Below are positions 47,644 through 56,764 of a DNA stretch of 64,000 nucleotides, piece by piece (within the stretch, counting starts at the first letter, position 1; every line of letters starts with the position of its first letter). The notes under the pieces are model-generated. The model ran no database searches. It was not told the origin of the DNA and saw nothing but the letters and a program-made list of their open reading frames with translations. Both the position numbers and the translations under genes were made by a program. The DNA comes from a virus. The stretch is from the IMG/VR virus record IMGVR_UViG_3300025104_000001, positions 26,768 through 90,767 of that record; one strand, given 5' to 3'.

Positions 47644-49516
47644 GCTAAGAAAAGCAATTGAAGAACTAACAAAGCTACCTCAAAAGCTAAAGGAAGGCGT
47701 TAAAAATTTCGCCGAGGATTCGGTTGAAAATGTTAAGAGTGTGTTCACTCGTAAAAATGTAGTTAACGCAATCATGCCCAAATTCTTCGGTCGCGGAGTC
47801 AATAAGATTTTGGATATAATAAGTGATAGAACAAAAAAAGTCGAACCCAACCGATCAACCATCAGCACTGATAAACCCGCATTTGAAACTGATGATGAAA
47901 CGGACATCGATCTAGTTGAAGAACTGCTAGATACAATAGACGAAGGCTTCACTGAAACGAATGAAAACCTAACAAAGATCTTAAAAAAGCTAGGTGGTGA
48001 AGGTTCATCATCTAACAATTCAACAACACCTCTGCTTCTAGGGTATTCAAATAAAACAGAAGGGTCTATCGCTGAAATCATAGACGTCCCCGAAAAGAGC
48101 CAAGAGACTCTTGTAGAGCTTTTGGACATCAATGGTCAAATTGTTAAGGTAATGCAGGCTGTTGAAAAGAACACCCGCGTCGATTCTCTGAAGCAACGTG
48201 AGGATGAAATCGAAGCTCGTAAAGCTAGAGCAGCTCAGCGTATGTTGCAAATGGGAGCAACTGGTTCTGTTGGAGCAGCGAGTGTAGGTGGTAAGGGCGA
48301 CATCATGGACGCCATTATGAATGGCTTAGTAAATGCTGTCTTGGGGTATGCAGGCATCAAGGCCGCATCTAGTCGCCTAGGTGGTAAAGTATTGGGTGGC
48401 GTCAAAGGAGCAGCTAGTTCTGTTTGGCAAGGTGTGAAAGGTGCTGTTGGGGGTGTGTGGCAGGGCGCTAAAAACGGTGCATTAGCAGCATCTAATGCTT
48501 GGAAAAATACAGGCGGTGCAAAGGGCATATGGGGAGCAATGAAAGGTGCCGCTTCAAGAGCACCTGCCCCTTTGAAAGCCCTTGGTCTTGTGGGTGCAGG
48601 AAGCGCCGCAGCTAGTGCGGCCCCAGCAGTTTCATCAACATTGCCTGCAAAGGTGGGCGGAGCAGTTGCGCCCGCGGCTGTAAAAGGTGGTTTCCTACAA
48701 GGTGCCAAGAACATTGGAGCTAAGGCATTGGGTGCCCCTTTGAAAGCCCTTGGTCTTGTGGGTGCAGGAAGCGCCGCAGCTAGTGCGGCCCCAGCAGTTT
48801 CATCAACATTGCCTGCACTAGCTGCAACAAACGCCACCAAGGTGGGCGGAGCAGTTGCGCCCGCGGCTGTAAAAGGTGGTTTCCTACAAGGTGCCAAGAA
48901 CATTGGAGCTAAGGCATTGGGTGCCCCTTTGACATTAGGCATTGGCGCATATGAAGCCTACAACGTAAGCAAAGACGAGAAACTTTCATCTGAACAGAAG
49001 ACAATAGAGTATTCCAAGATAGGTGGCAAAACGGCAGGTGCCCTAGCTGGAGCCAAGGCTGGTGCAATGGTAGGCGCAATAGGCGGTCCTATTGGAGCTG
49101 CAATCGGCGGTGTGATTGGTGGTATTGGTGGATACTTCCTAGGTGAAAAGGGCGGCGAGGTTGTGGGTGACGTTATCAATGCAGTTGCTCCTTCAAATTC
49201 GCCGTTAGAAACAAAGATACCTCGGGTTAATGTTTCTAATACGGTAAAACCTAACATCGGCACAATTCAACCAGGCCAGACAAAGACAAATAACCTTCAG
49301 TTTTTGACTCAGCAGATTGAACAAACTAATGCCGAGAAACAAGACATGAAAGCAAATCCTACAATTGTGCCAATTGCAATAAATAATCAAAGTAATATTT
49401 CAACGTCTCAAGGTTCGGATTCTGGAAGAACTAGAACCCCCGTGCCACTAGTTAGAAACCAAGACGGAACAATTCAGAGATTATTGGATTTGAATTATCA
49501 TCCGCTATTGACATGA
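47624..49516 (+). CDS. Tape measure-like tail protein, 630 aa
   Basis: Located after gp26, where T4 has its hub/tape measure genes. ATG 47624 (MPNEESKLRKAIEELTKLPQ) overlaps the gp26 extension by 20 bp. The N-terminal third is helical and charged. The middle is an Ala/Gly-rich region with an almost perfect internal duplication (48566-48733 and 48734-48922; copies differ by a 21-bp insertion). A glycine-zipper hydrophobic stretch (AKAGAMVGAIGGPIGAAIGG) suggests membrane insertion during DNA ejection. A role as tape measure or pore-forming hub protein is inferred from position and composition. Confidence 0.7.
   Translation: MPNEESKLRKAIEELTKLPQKLKEGVKNFAEDSVENVKSVFTRKNVVNAIMPKFFGRGVNKILDIISDRTKKVEPNRSTISTDKPAFETDDETDIDLVEELLDTIDEGFTETNENLTKILKKLGGEGSSSNNSTTPLLLGYSNKTEGSIAEIIDVPEKSQETLVELLDINGQIVKVMQAVEKNTRVDSLKQREDEIEARKARAAQRMLQMGATGSVGAASVGGKGDIMDAIMNGLVNAVLGYAGIKAASSRLGGKVLGGVKGAASSVWQGVKGAVGGVWQGAKNGALAASNAWKNTGGAKGIWGAMKGAASRAPAPLKALGLVGAGSAAASAAPAVSSTLPAKVGGAVAPAAVKGGFLQGAKNIGAKALGAPLKALGLVGAGSAAASAAPAVSSTLPALAATNATKVGGAVAPAAVKGGFLQGAKNIGAKALGAPLTLGIGAYEAYNVSKDEKLSSEQKTIEYSKIGGKTAGALAGAKAGAMVGAIGGPIGAAIGGVIGGIGGYFLGEKGGEVVGDVINAVAPSNSPLETKIPRVNVSNTVKPNIGTIQPGQTKTNNLQFLTQQIEQTNAEKQDMKANPTIVPIAINNQSNISTSQGSDSGRTRTPVPLVRNQDGTIQRLLDLNYHPLLT
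48566..48922 (+). repeat. Tandem duplication inside the tape measure gene
   Basis: Two consecutive copies of 168 and 189 bp, essentially identical at DNA level except for a 21-bp insertion (encoding LAATNAT) in the second. They encode ALGLVGAGSAAASAAPAVSS followed by GGAVAPAAVKGGFLQGAKNI. Confidence 0.9.
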
Positions 49517-49527
49517 GGAATTAGACA

Positions 49528-49779
49528 ATGCCAATTTACGAATTTCAGTGTAGTGAATGTGAAGGTGTGGTAGATAGGTTTTTCAAAATGTCTGAAAAGC
49601 CTAAAGAGTTTATTGACAAGTGCCCCCATTGCAAATCAACCTCAACATTCAAGTCGATTATGAGTGCAGTTGCAATGTCATATAACGGCTTTAATCACGC
49701 CGCCAAAGTTCCAACGGATTTGAAAAATAGACTTGATCAGATTAGAAAACACTATCCCAATATGCAATCAACTGTTTAA
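49528..49779 (+). CDS. FmdB-type zinc-ribbon protein, 83 aa
   Basis: MPIYEFQCSECEGVVDRFFK with CPHCKSTSTFKSIMSAV: two CxxC knuckles in the arrangement of the FmdB/CxxC zinc-ribbon family. Such small proteins occur next to tail and baseplate genes in several T4-like phages, but the function is not known. GAGG precedes the ATG. Confidence 0.8.
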   Translation: MPIYEFQCSECEGVVDRFFKMSEKPKEFIDKCPHCKSTSTFKSIMSAVAMSYNGFNHAAKVPTDLKNRLDQIRKHYPNMQSTV

Positions 49780-49791
49780 AAGGAGTTAGTT

Positions 49792-50130
49792 ATGGTTGAG
49801 ACTTTTCAAGATTTTATGAAGAGAATTTGGGTTGATCTTCAACGCCTATTCTTTTTGTTCCTTGTGGTATTCGTTCTATCATCAATTGATAGCGTTTTCC
49901 CATTCGCGGGACAATATGCATTTCTAACATCTGTATTGACAAGCACATCTATTGTTTTGTCTGTTGCAGGAATTAGCCATATCATTCGTCGCATTTTTTT
50001 CCCTAGTATTGATTTGAAAGAGTTTTCTCGAGAAGCGCTAAATCATCCACTGGCTTCTGCAATCGTTTTTCTAGGCGTTTGTATTGTCCTTTCAACCTTT
50101 ATTGTTGTAAATGTAATGTTGCTAACATGA
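49792..50130 (+). CDS. Putative holin
   Basis: 112 residues with three strongly hydrophobic segments (about 18-35, 43-62 and 87-110) and short polar ends, preceded by AAGGAG. It overlaps the endolysin start as ATGA and heads a cassette holin-endolysin-Rz/Rz1. The position and topology point to a class I-like holin that permeabilises the inner membrane; no specific holin family is recognised. Confidence 0.7.
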   Translation: MVETFQDFMKRIWVDLQRLFFLFLVVFVLSSIDSVFPFAGQYAFLTSVLTSTSIVLSVAGISHIIRRIFFPSIDLKEFSREALNHPLASAIVFLGVCIVLSTFIVVNVMLLT

Positions 50131-50819
50131 CTAAACTATCACTTTTCCTAATTGGACTTGTGATGAGTATCAACGTGTTAGCAGATGAGGTTCCAAAGAA
50201 CTTCTTATATCATAAGGACGCATTAGTTAAAGTGATGCAAACAAGTTGGAATGACATTTCTATTCCGAGTGTTATTCCGGGCTTAATTGAGCAAGAGACG
50301 TGCATTTCATTGACCCATCCCAAATGCTGGTCTAGATTCGCAAAACTAGAGACTAGCAGGGAATATGGATTTGGTCTGGGTCAATTAACAGTCACAAAAC
50401 GTTTCAATGCATTTGAAGAAGTCAAAACATTGGATAGTCGTTTGAAAGATTGGAAATGGGATGATCGTTTCAATGCCGAATATCAAATGATTGCTATTGT
50501 AGCAATGTTGAAACGAAACTTCAAGGTTTTCAGAAGTGCTGAAAAGGAAATCGACCGATATGCCTTTGCTCTTGCAGCATACAATGGCGGCATAGGTGGG
50601 ATTCAATCAGATCAACGTATCTGCAGAAACACAAAAGGATGCAATCCCAATTTGTGGTTTGGGCACGTTGAACATACTTCATTGAAAAAGAAAACTGCTG
50701 TAACTGGTTATGGTAAAAGTTTCTTCGAGATAAATCGAAAGTATCCAGTGAATATTTTGAACGTCAGACGATTCAAGTACAAACCATATGTTGATCCCTA
50801 TTTCAAGGCGGTGCTATGA
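50127..50819 (+). CDS. Endolysin with lytic-transglycosylase-like domain and signal
   Basis: Cleaves peptidoglycan at lysis. MTKLSLFLIGLVMSINVLA is an export signal (secretion or signal-arrest-release). The domain has PSVIPGLIEQETCISLTHPK (catalytic Glu likely in IEQET), GFGLGQLTVTKRFN and FALAAYNGGIGGI, the three landmarks of SLT-type lytic transglycosylases. 230 residues. Coupled to the holin (ATGA) and to Rz (ATGA). Confidence 0.83.
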   Translation: MTKLSLFLIGLVMSINVLADEVPKNFLYHKDALVKVMQTSWNDISIPSVIPGLIEQETCISLTHPKCWSRFAKLETSREYGFGLGQLTVTKRFNAFEEVKTLDSRLKDWKWDDRFNAEYQMIAIVAMLKRNFKVFRSAEKEIDRYAFALAAYNGGIGGIQSDQRICRNTKGCNPNLWFGHVEHTSLKKKTAVTGYGKSFFEINRKYPVNILNVRRFKYKPYVDPYFKAVL

Positions 50820-51370
50820 TCTCAAATCGTAAACTTTATTTGATTATCGCCGCATTTGTTTCATCCGTGGGCGCTTCTGTTTATTTCACCGCCCAATATA
50901 AAGACGGGCAATATGCAATCAAAGAGCAAAAGGTTCGGGATGAGTATATTGCTGAGTTGAAGAAACGCCAGGATGAATACAATGCAAGGGTGGAAGAGCT
51001 GAACAAAAAGGCTCTTGAACGCCAAACACAATTGTCCAATCTCAATTCAGAATTGGAGAGAAAATATGCTAATGCGAACAAACGTGCAGATCAAGCGCTT
51101 ACTAAGTATAATGATCTTGTCTCTAATGGTTGGAGGTTGCGGGACCCCGGAACCCAAACCCAACCCTCCATGCAATTGCCCAACGCCTCCAGTGGTGGTG
51201 ATTCCTCAACCACCACTGGCAGTAACGGAGCCTCCAGTGGCGGAGAACTTTCTAGAGAGGCTAGTGAATTTCTTCTCCAACTCGCCTCAGACGCCGACAA
51301 AGTAGTGGAACAATTAAGAGTTGCACAAGAGTACGCTTTGCGTCTAAAACAGATTTGCGAAAAACAATAA
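50816..51370 (+). CDS. Rz: Inner-membrane spanin subunit, Rz-like
   Basis: Type II membrane protein: one N-terminal transmembrane helix (LYLIIAAFVSSVGASVYFTA) followed by a long periplasmic coiled coil (ELKKRQDEYNARVEELNKKA), a Ser/Gly/Thr-rich linker and a final helix. With Rz1 it fuses inner and outer membranes in the last step of lysis. An Rz1 frame is embedded within it, as in lambda. Confidence 0.85.
   Translation: MISNRKLYLIIAAFVSSVGASVYFTAQYKDGQYAIKEQKVRDEYIAELKKRQDEYNARVEELNKKALERQTQLSNLNSELERKYANANKRADQALTKYNDLVSNGWRLRDPGTQTQPSMQLPNASSGGDSSTTTGSNGASSGGELSREASEFLLQLASDADKVVEQLRVAQEYALRLKQICEKQ
51066..51305 (+). CDS. Rz1: Outer-membrane spanin lipoprotein, Rz1-like, embedded in Rz
   Basis: Encoded in a different frame inside Rz. 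MLMRTNVQIKRLLSIMILSL is a signal peptide ending in lipobox MVGGC, followed by a proline-rich mature part (CNCPTPPVVVIPQPPLAVTE), the classical o-spanin plan. Start at ATG 51066 or 51072. The nested arrangement explains the biased composition of the Rz linker. Confidence 0.85.
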   Translation: MLMRTNVQIKRLLSIMILSLMVGGCGTPEPKPNPPCNCPTPPVVVIPQPPLAVTEPPVAENFLERLVNFFSNSPQTPTK

Positions 51371-51400
51371 ATGAAGCATATTTACATGATATGCGAATCA

Positions 51401-51430
51401 AAGGGATCGGATTTCTCCGATCCCTTTTCT
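51401..51430 (+). terminator. Rho-independent terminator after the lysis cassette
   Basis: AAGGGATCGGA-ttt-CTCCGATCCCTT stem, then TTCTTTTCTT. Confidence 0.88.
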
Positions 51431-51454
51431 TTTCTTAACAAACAAGGAGTTTAG

Positions 51455-52159
51455 ATGCGCAGAACAACCAAGCAGCCAACTAAAGGGAAAAGAACGGGAA
51501 TGGTAAAGCGCGAAGAATTTTCTCTTGCAGAAATTAAGCCAAAAACAGAAGCCCAGCGAATGATGATGGCAGGATATTTGCAAGGGCAAAACGTTGTAGC
51601 ATATGGTTCGGCTGGTTCGGGTAAATCATTCATTGCATGTTACTTGGCACTAAAAGATTTGCATGATAAGGAGAAACAAAAAATAATCATTGTTAGAAGC
51701 GCAGTCCCAACTCGAGACCAAGGTTTTCTACCAGGTACCCTTGAAGAAAAATCAGCCATATATCAGATTCCCTATGTCAATATCATCAATGAACTTTGTC
51801 AGAACGGAGCAGCTTGGGAAATCTTGACAAAGAAGGGAGCAATTCAATTCATGACCACAAGCTATGTCCGAGGCGTCACTCTTGATGATGCAGTTATAAT
51901 AGTGGACGAATTTCAGAACCTAACTCCCCATGAAATCTATTCTTTACTAACCCGTGTAGGTGAAAATACCCAAGTAATTTTGTGCGGTGACACAAAACAA
52001 TCTGATCTGAACAAGAAGAAAGAAGAATCTTGTTTTGAATGGATGATGAAGGTTGCAGAACGTATGCCTGATTGGTTCGATCTTGTTCGATTCATGCCTT
52101 GCGATATTGTCAGATCAGAGTTCGTCAAGAAACTTATTATGGTTACGGAAGATCTATAA
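51455..52159 (+). CDS. phoH: PhoH-like ATPase
   Basis: 234 residues. Walker A GSAGSGKS near residue 51, VPTRDQGFLPGTLEEKSAIY in the middle and Walker B VIIVDEFQN near 150, with GDTKQSD as sensor, define the PhoH family, common in large phages. PhoH proteins are predicted RNA helicase-like ATPases; the phage role is unsettled. It stands between the lysis cassette terminator and the late gp25 operon. Confidence 0.92.
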   Translation: MRRTTKQPTKGKRTGMVKREEFSLAEIKPKTEAQRMMMAGYLQGQNVVAYGSAGSGKSFIACYLALKDLHDKEKQKIIIVRSAVPTRDQGFLPGTLEEKSAIYQIPYVNIINELCQNGAAWEILTKKGAIQFMTTSYVRGVTLDDAVIIVDEFQNLTPHEIYSLLTRVGENTQVILCGDTKQSDLNKKKEESCFEWMMKVAERMPDWFDLVRFMPCDIVRSEFVKKLIMVTEDL

Positions 52160-52162
52160 ATA
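52155..52162 (+). promoter_or_regulatory. T4-type late promoter box of gp25
   Basis: TATAAATA, overlapping the phoH stop codon and 31 bp upstream of the gp25 start. Confidence 0.8.
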
Positions 52163-52192
52163 GCTGGAGAGGTTTCGTAGAGATTCAATAAA

Positions 52193-52582
52193 ATGGCAAA
52201 GAAATATGTTTACCGAGATATCAATCTGGCGTTTGAAAAACATCCGCTTACTGGAGATGTTGTCTCGGCTACAGATGTTGAAGCAATTAAGAAATCTCTG
52301 CGAAACCTTGTTATGACCAATCTTTATGACGTCCCTTTCAATCCAGAAAAGGGAACATTGTTGAACGGTTCTTTGTTTGAGAACTTTACACCAATTACAA
52401 CAGAGTTTCTCAAGACAAAAATAAAAGAGATGGTTGATCTCTATGAACCTCGAATTCAGGTTCAGAAAATTGTTATATTCCAAAAAGAGGACCAGAATGC
52501 ACTGGAAGTGACAATTCACTTCAAAATTCTTGACTTAAATAGGTTCGAGGATATTACAATCTTCGTTGAAAGAACGAGATAA
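52193..52582 (+). CDS. gp25: Baseplate wedge protein, T4 gp25-like
   Basis: VYRDINLAFEKHPLTGDVVS, IKKSLRNLVMTNLYDVPFNP and KGTLLNGSLFENFTPIT are the hallmarks of gp25, the lysozyme-like wedge protein conserved in all contractile systems. The EPR-type core is seen as YEPRIQVQKI. 129 residues (T4 132). First gene of the gp25-gp6 operon behind a perfect late box. Confidence 0.95.
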   Translation: MAKKYVYRDINLAFEKHPLTGDVVSATDVEAIKKSLRNLVMTNLYDVPFNPEKGTLLNGSLFENFTPITTEFLKTKIKEMVDLYEPRIQVQKIVIFQKEDQNALEVTIHFKILDLNRFEDITIFVERTR

Positions 52583-52587
52583 AGAAA

Positions 52588-54303
52588 ATGGCAGAAAGGG
52601 CTCTAATTAATCTGACGGCAATGGAATTCTCCGACATTAAGGAGAATTTAAAGGCGTTTCTACGAAATCAGGACGAATTTACAGATTACAATTTTGAAGG
52701 CTCTGGGCTTTCAATTATCCTTGACCTATTGGCGTACAATTCTCAACATACGGCTTATCTAGCCAACATGCTTGCAAACGAGGCTGAAATTGATTCGGCC
52801 ATTTTGCGTTCTAACGTTGTATCAAGAGCCAAGCTATTGGGTTACACCCCAAGATCAACTACGGCATCAAGAGCAGTGCTATCAATTACAGTTAATGACC
52901 CAGGTAACCAATCTACCTCATTGTTAATGCCTCGTGGTACAAAATTCATTGCCAAATCTTCATCTCAGCAATTCATCTTTACAACACTTGACGACTACAA
53001 CCTACACCTAGATGAATCGGGTGTGTTTCGTAATGACGAGGTTGGAGTGTTTGAAGGCATCATTAAAGCGTATTCATTTGACGTTACCTCAGACGAGCGT
53101 AGATACATCATCCCTTCAAAGAAGATTGACACCAATACTTTGAGGGTGGGTGTTTTTGATAACATTAGTTCAAATGAATATACTGTCTACGAAAAAGCCC
53201 ACGGCATCAATAAAGTGGGTTCAGATTCAACCGTGTTTTGGGTTTATGAAACTGATGGCGGATTCTATGAATTGAAATTCGGTGATGGTGTATTCGGCAA
53301 AAAGCCTACATTGAACGGTGTGGTGTATTGCGAATATTTAGAATCAAATGGAAGTTCTGCAAACGGTTTCTCTCAATTCTCTCTAGTTGGAACCTTCGAG
53401 GGTTATGAGAACGCAGACATTTCAGTAGAGACAATCAATGCATCAGCAGGCGGATCAGAACCCGAAGCAACATCTTCAATCAAGCTTAATGCACCTCGTT
53501 TCTATCAGTCACAGAACAGAGCGATTACCAAAGAAGATTTTGCCGCTGTTACGAATGACATTTACCCTTATGCCAAATCTGTTGCAGTATGGGGCGGTGA
53601 AGAACTGAACCCTCCACAATTTGGTAAGGTATTCATCTCAATCATTCCAAAAAGCCTAACAAAACTAACATCTACAAACAAGCGCGATCTTGAAAGAAAG
53701 ATTCGTTCTAGGTCTGTTGCAGGCATTGCACCTGTAATCGTTGATCCTAAGTTCATCAATTTGAACATGACTATTCATGCTTCAGTCAGAAAGAACGCAA
53801 CAAATGGCTTGAGTAATTTCTCAAAACAAATAACTGATCTTGTTGAAACCTATTTTGACAATACCTTCGGAATTTTTGATAGTGACTTCTATTATTCAAA
53901 CCTCTTGGCTGAGATCAAGAACTATTCAAGAGCCATTGTAGGTGTAAGAGCAGAGTATTCATTGTCTCTTGTCAATTCATTGAATCAGACAGACTTTGCT
54001 TTCGAAAACGCCATTGTTCCTGGCAGCGTAAGAACAAACAAGGTTCGTTTGACTGGTACGACTGAATTCTATCCAATCGAAGATAACAATGGTGATGGCA
54101 CCCTTTATGCAGGAACAGTCTCAATTGGTACAGTCAATTATCACACAGGCAAGATTATTATAGATACAACTAAAATTCAAGAAACAACTACAAACGTATT
54201 GGAAGTTTTTGTGACGCCCGCAAATGATGATATTCTAGCAGGTTTCGCAACAGCAATCGTCTTGAACAAGGATAGATTGTCAGTCGAATTGAGGTCAGTA
54301 TAA
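52588..54303 (+). CDS. gp6: Baseplate wedge protein, T4 gp6-like
   Basis: Forms the inner iris of the baseplate. FSDIKENLKAFLRNQDEFTD, YNFEGSGLSIILDLLAYNSQ and HTAYLANMLANEAEIDSAIL are strongly conserved in gp6 homologues; AITKEDFAAVTNDIYPYAKS marks the middle. 571 residues (T4 660). Downstream of gp25 by 5 bp, as in other contractile phages. Confidence 0.93.
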   Translation: MAERALINLTAMEFSDIKENLKAFLRNQDEFTDYNFEGSGLSIILDLLAYNSQHTAYLANMLANEAEIDSAILRSNVVSRAKLLGYTPRSTTASRAVLSITVNDPGNQSTSLLMPRGTKFIAKSSSQQFIFTTLDDYNLHLDESGVFRNDEVGVFEGIIKAYSFDVTSDERRYIIPSKKIDTNTLRVGVFDNISSNEYTVYEKAHGINKVGSDSTVFWVYETDGGFYELKFGDGVFGKKPTLNGVVYCEYLESNGSSANGFSQFSLVGTFEGYENADISVETINASAGGSEPEATSSIKLNAPRFYQSQNRAITKEDFAAVTNDIYPYAKSVAVWGGEELNPPQFGKVFISIIPKSLTKLTSTNKRDLERKIRSRSVAGIAPVIVDPKFINLNMTIHASVRKNATNGLSNFSKQITDLVETYFDNTFGIFDSDFYYSNLLAEIKNYSRAIVGVRAEYSLSLVNSLNQTDFAFENAIVPGSVRTNKVRLTGTTEFYPIEDNNGDGTLYAGTVSIGTVNYHTGKIIIDTTKIQETTTNVLEVFVTPANDDILAGFATAIVLNKDRLSVELRSV

Positions 54304-55619
54304 TGGCTAATATCAACGTTGTAGCGAGGGCTGGAAGCCAAATGGTTTCCGCTCTCCCAAAATTTGTAATCGAGAACTACCCTAAATTTGTGAATTTCCT
54401 TCGTGCTTATTACACCTGGTCAGCAACCGAAGGGCCAGATCTTGCAATGGAGGCGATGAAATTAGCAAATGACGTTGATTTGGTAATCGAGGAGATGTTG
54501 CCTTCATACAGAGCATCATACGCCAAGAACTTCCCAATTGAATTGAAAACCAATTTTAGACACTTCGCTAAGTTCCTCAAGGAGTTTTATCAATTGAGAG
54601 GAACCGAAGAATCCTATAGAATTTTCTTCAAAGCCGTATTTAACGAAGAAGCCTCAGTATATTTCCCTCGAATTCAACTCTTCAAACCATCTGAAGCGGT
54701 TTGGAACAAAGAAACATTTTTCAAAGCCTCTGCGACAAGCGGTAATCCGTTCGATCTCATCAATGCGGAAATCACTGGATTGAACAATGGCTACAAGGCT
54801 ATTGTGTCTAACGTTGTTAAGGTTGGTGATCTCTACGATATTTACTTCGAGGAAGCTAACGGCGAATTTGAAGTGGGTGAGGTCATTGTCCATGAAAACA
54901 TCTCAGTAACAGTTGTACCTATATTCAAGGTGTCATCATTCACCTCAACTCAAGATTGGTATGATTCATCAATCATTCATACCAACGGCGTGATATTGAA
55001 AGTGGACAAAATCAACTACGGCCGAATCGTGGGTTTGACTATTACAGACGGCGGAACAGGATATGAGGTTGATGATGTAATCACTTCAACGTCTCAATAT
55101 TCCGGAACAGGATTTAAAGCCAAGGTTACGGGTGTGGATGGTTCTGGTGCAATTACAAGCATCGCCGTTCAACGTTCAGGATTCGGATTCAGCCACGATG
55201 ACGTAGATATCATCGTTGAAAGCTCTTCGGGCACGGGCGCAATTCTTGAACCTATATTTGATTCTGAGTTCAGAAAAATCAAGAGCTTGTCAATCATTCA
55301 GAACGACAAATTCACCAATGGTTCAGATTTGACCGTTACATTGCCCAACGGAACACAGATTGTATTTACTCAAGGCGTTACCAACACTGTCAAGTATTGG
55401 GTGAAACCCCAATCAACCCCATCTACGGGGTATGCAAAGCTACATGATTCGGATTATTATCAAGAATATTCTTACGAGATTCAATCGAAAGCTGATGCGA
55501 AGGCGCAAGAAGAATCTTTGAAAGCCCTTTTGCATATCGCTGGTTTGAAGATGTTTGTGAAAACAATACTTCAAGAAGAAGCGACAATCAACGCTGAAAC
55601 CGACATCTTATTCGCTTGA
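54303..55619 (+). CDS. Baseplate wedge-associated structural protein, 438 aa
   Basis: PKFVIENYPKFVNFLRAYYT, RTNFRHFAKFLKEFYQLRGT-like segments and a repeated beta region (ITDGGTGYEVDDVITSTSQY, VQRSGFGFSHDDV) are typical of a large structural protein found after gp6 in T4-like phages, where T4 itself has gp7. It is much smaller than gp7 (1032), so I do not equate them. Start overlaps gp6's stop (ATAATG). It ends 12 bp inside the convergent gp16 gene. Confidence 0.75.
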   Translation: MANINVVARAGSQMVSALPKFVIENYPKFVNFLRAYYTWSATEGPDLAMEAMKLANDVDLVIEEMLPSYRASYAKNFPIELKTNFRHFAKFLKEFYQLRGTEESYRIFFKAVFNEEASVYFPRIQLFKPSEAVWNKETFFKASATSGNPFDLINAEITGLNNGYKAIVSNVVKVGDLYDIYFEEANGEFEVGEVIVHENISVTVVPIFKVSSFTSTQDWYDSSIIHTNGVILKVDKINYGRIVGLTITDGGTGYEVDDVITSTSQYSGTGFKAKVTGVDGSGAITSIAVQRSGFGFSHDDVDIIVESSSGTGAILEPIFDSEFRKIKSLSIIQNDKFTNGSDLTVTLPNGTQIVFTQGVTNTVKYWVKPQSTPSTGYAKLHDSDYYQEYSYEIQSKADAKAQEESLKALLHIAGLKMFVKTILQEEATINAETDILFA

Positions 55620-56021
55620 TTGTCCTTTGTTCCTAATCAATTTCATTAGTTCCTCCGAGGAACCCACGTACAAGTGATTGTGGTTGATATTTGTAGAAAG
55701 GCTTTCGGAGCCCTTCTCTTTTGCCTTTGTGCGTCTTGAAGAAACTTCGTCTAGCTTGCTTGCAACATCTGTGATTGTCTTCACCAAGTTAGCAGCCACC
55801 TCAAATGCCCTTGGATGTTCCGTGCTTTCTGCAATCTGCACCAAAGCATCAAGCATGTTCTCGGACTTTTGGATCATTTTTTTGAACGTCTGACGAGCGA
55901 GTTCTTGATCTTCCTTGTCCTTGAGATCTTCTGGTGTTTCGTTTTCAATGACCAAAGGTGGCTTAGCCTCAGGTTTAGTGGCTGGAATCAGGTCGAACGT
56001 TTCTTCTAGTTTTTCAAACAT
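55608..56021 (-). CDS. gp16: Small terminase subunit, T4 gp16-like
   Basis: Regulates the packaging motor gp17. SENMLDALVQIAESTEHPRA then FEVAANLVKTITDVASKLDE follows the gp16 core (PRAxEVxxxLxK), and the C-terminus has the conserved HLYVGSSEELMKLI patch. 137 residues (T4 164). Convergent with the wedge gene upstream; the large subunit gp17 is not in the window. Confidence 0.85.
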   Translation of the reverse strand: MFEKLEETFDLIPATKPEAKPPLVIENETPEDLKDKEDQELARQTFKKMIQKSENMLDALVQIAESTEHPRAFEVAANLVKTITDVASKLDEVSSRRTKAKEKGSESLSTNINHNHLYVGSSEELMKLIRNKGQSSE

Positions 56022-56023
56022 GA

Positions 56024-56764
56024 TTATGCGCTATTCTCTATTACAGTTTCGGCGATAGGGCCATTTGGTGGGACGCCCTCAAATCTTTGAATAACATGAG
56101 GAGTATCGAAATCTGGTTCAAAGAATGTGTTTGCGTCAATCTTGGTGATGATTGCTTTATCTGTTACTGGTCCATAAAAGAACCCCTTTACCGTGAAGTC
56201 AAGAGTCCATTCAATCAATCTGGCATCTTCAAAAGGACCCTCCACGTTATCGTTTAGGGTTACAGAATTCAAAACAATATGAATGTCTCGCTCTAATCCC
56301 AATTCAGGTATTTCCTTTGCTGCTACGGTATATTCGGGTTGGAAGAAGGGTAGAATCTGTTCAACCACTTGCAATCCGTCCTCAAAATATCCTGCGAAGA
56401 TAGTCAGGGTCATGTTTATATCATAAGGCGCAGGAGCATATTGCATCTTAGCAAGATTGCCATTGGGGGTCCTTGTAATGTGGTTTACAGTGTTCTCTTT
56501 TCTGTAACCCGCATATGAAGGTGATCCTGCCTCAAACGCCATTCTAGGGAATGAGTTATTCCACGCTGCTCTCAATGCAGGGTTTTGAATGAAACGCTCC
56601 AATGCCTTATCCTTCTGAACGAATGACAAAGGCACTTTGATTATTTTGTCTGCCCCACCTGGTTCGGCGTTCTTACGGACAATAGAAATGTCGTTGAACA
56701 ACGTGCCGAAGATAGACACATACTTTTTATAGTGTTGGTGATAAAATGGTGCGTGCCCTAGCAT
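56024..56764 (-). CDS. gp15: Tail completion/sheath stabiliser, T4 gp15-like
   Basis: Hexameric tail terminator that joins the tail to the neck. HYKKYVSIFGTLFNDISIVR, IIKVPLSFVQKDKALERFIQ, SFPRMAFE and YDINMTLTIFAGYFEDGLQV are the characteristic blocks. 246 residues (T4 272). It overlaps gp14 by one base. Confidence 0.9.
   Translation of the reverse strand: MLGHAPFYHQHYKKYVSIFGTLFNDISIVRKNAEPGGADKIIKVPLSFVQKDKALERFIQNPALRAAWNNSFPRMAFEAGSPSYAGYRKENTVNHITRTPNGNLAKMQYAPAPYDINMTLTIFAGYFEDGLQVVEQILPFFQPEYTVAAKEIPELGLERDIHIVLNSVTLNDNVEGPFEDARLIEWTLDFTVKGFFYGPVTDKAIITKIDANTFFEPDFDTPHVIQRFEGVPPNGPIAETVIENSA

Noticed and set aside
48235-48942. Long open frame on the minus strand opposite the tape measure gene
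   Set aside because: It is the antisense of the Ala/Gly-rich duplicated region, where low complexity keeps the opposite strand free of stops; it has no ribosome site.
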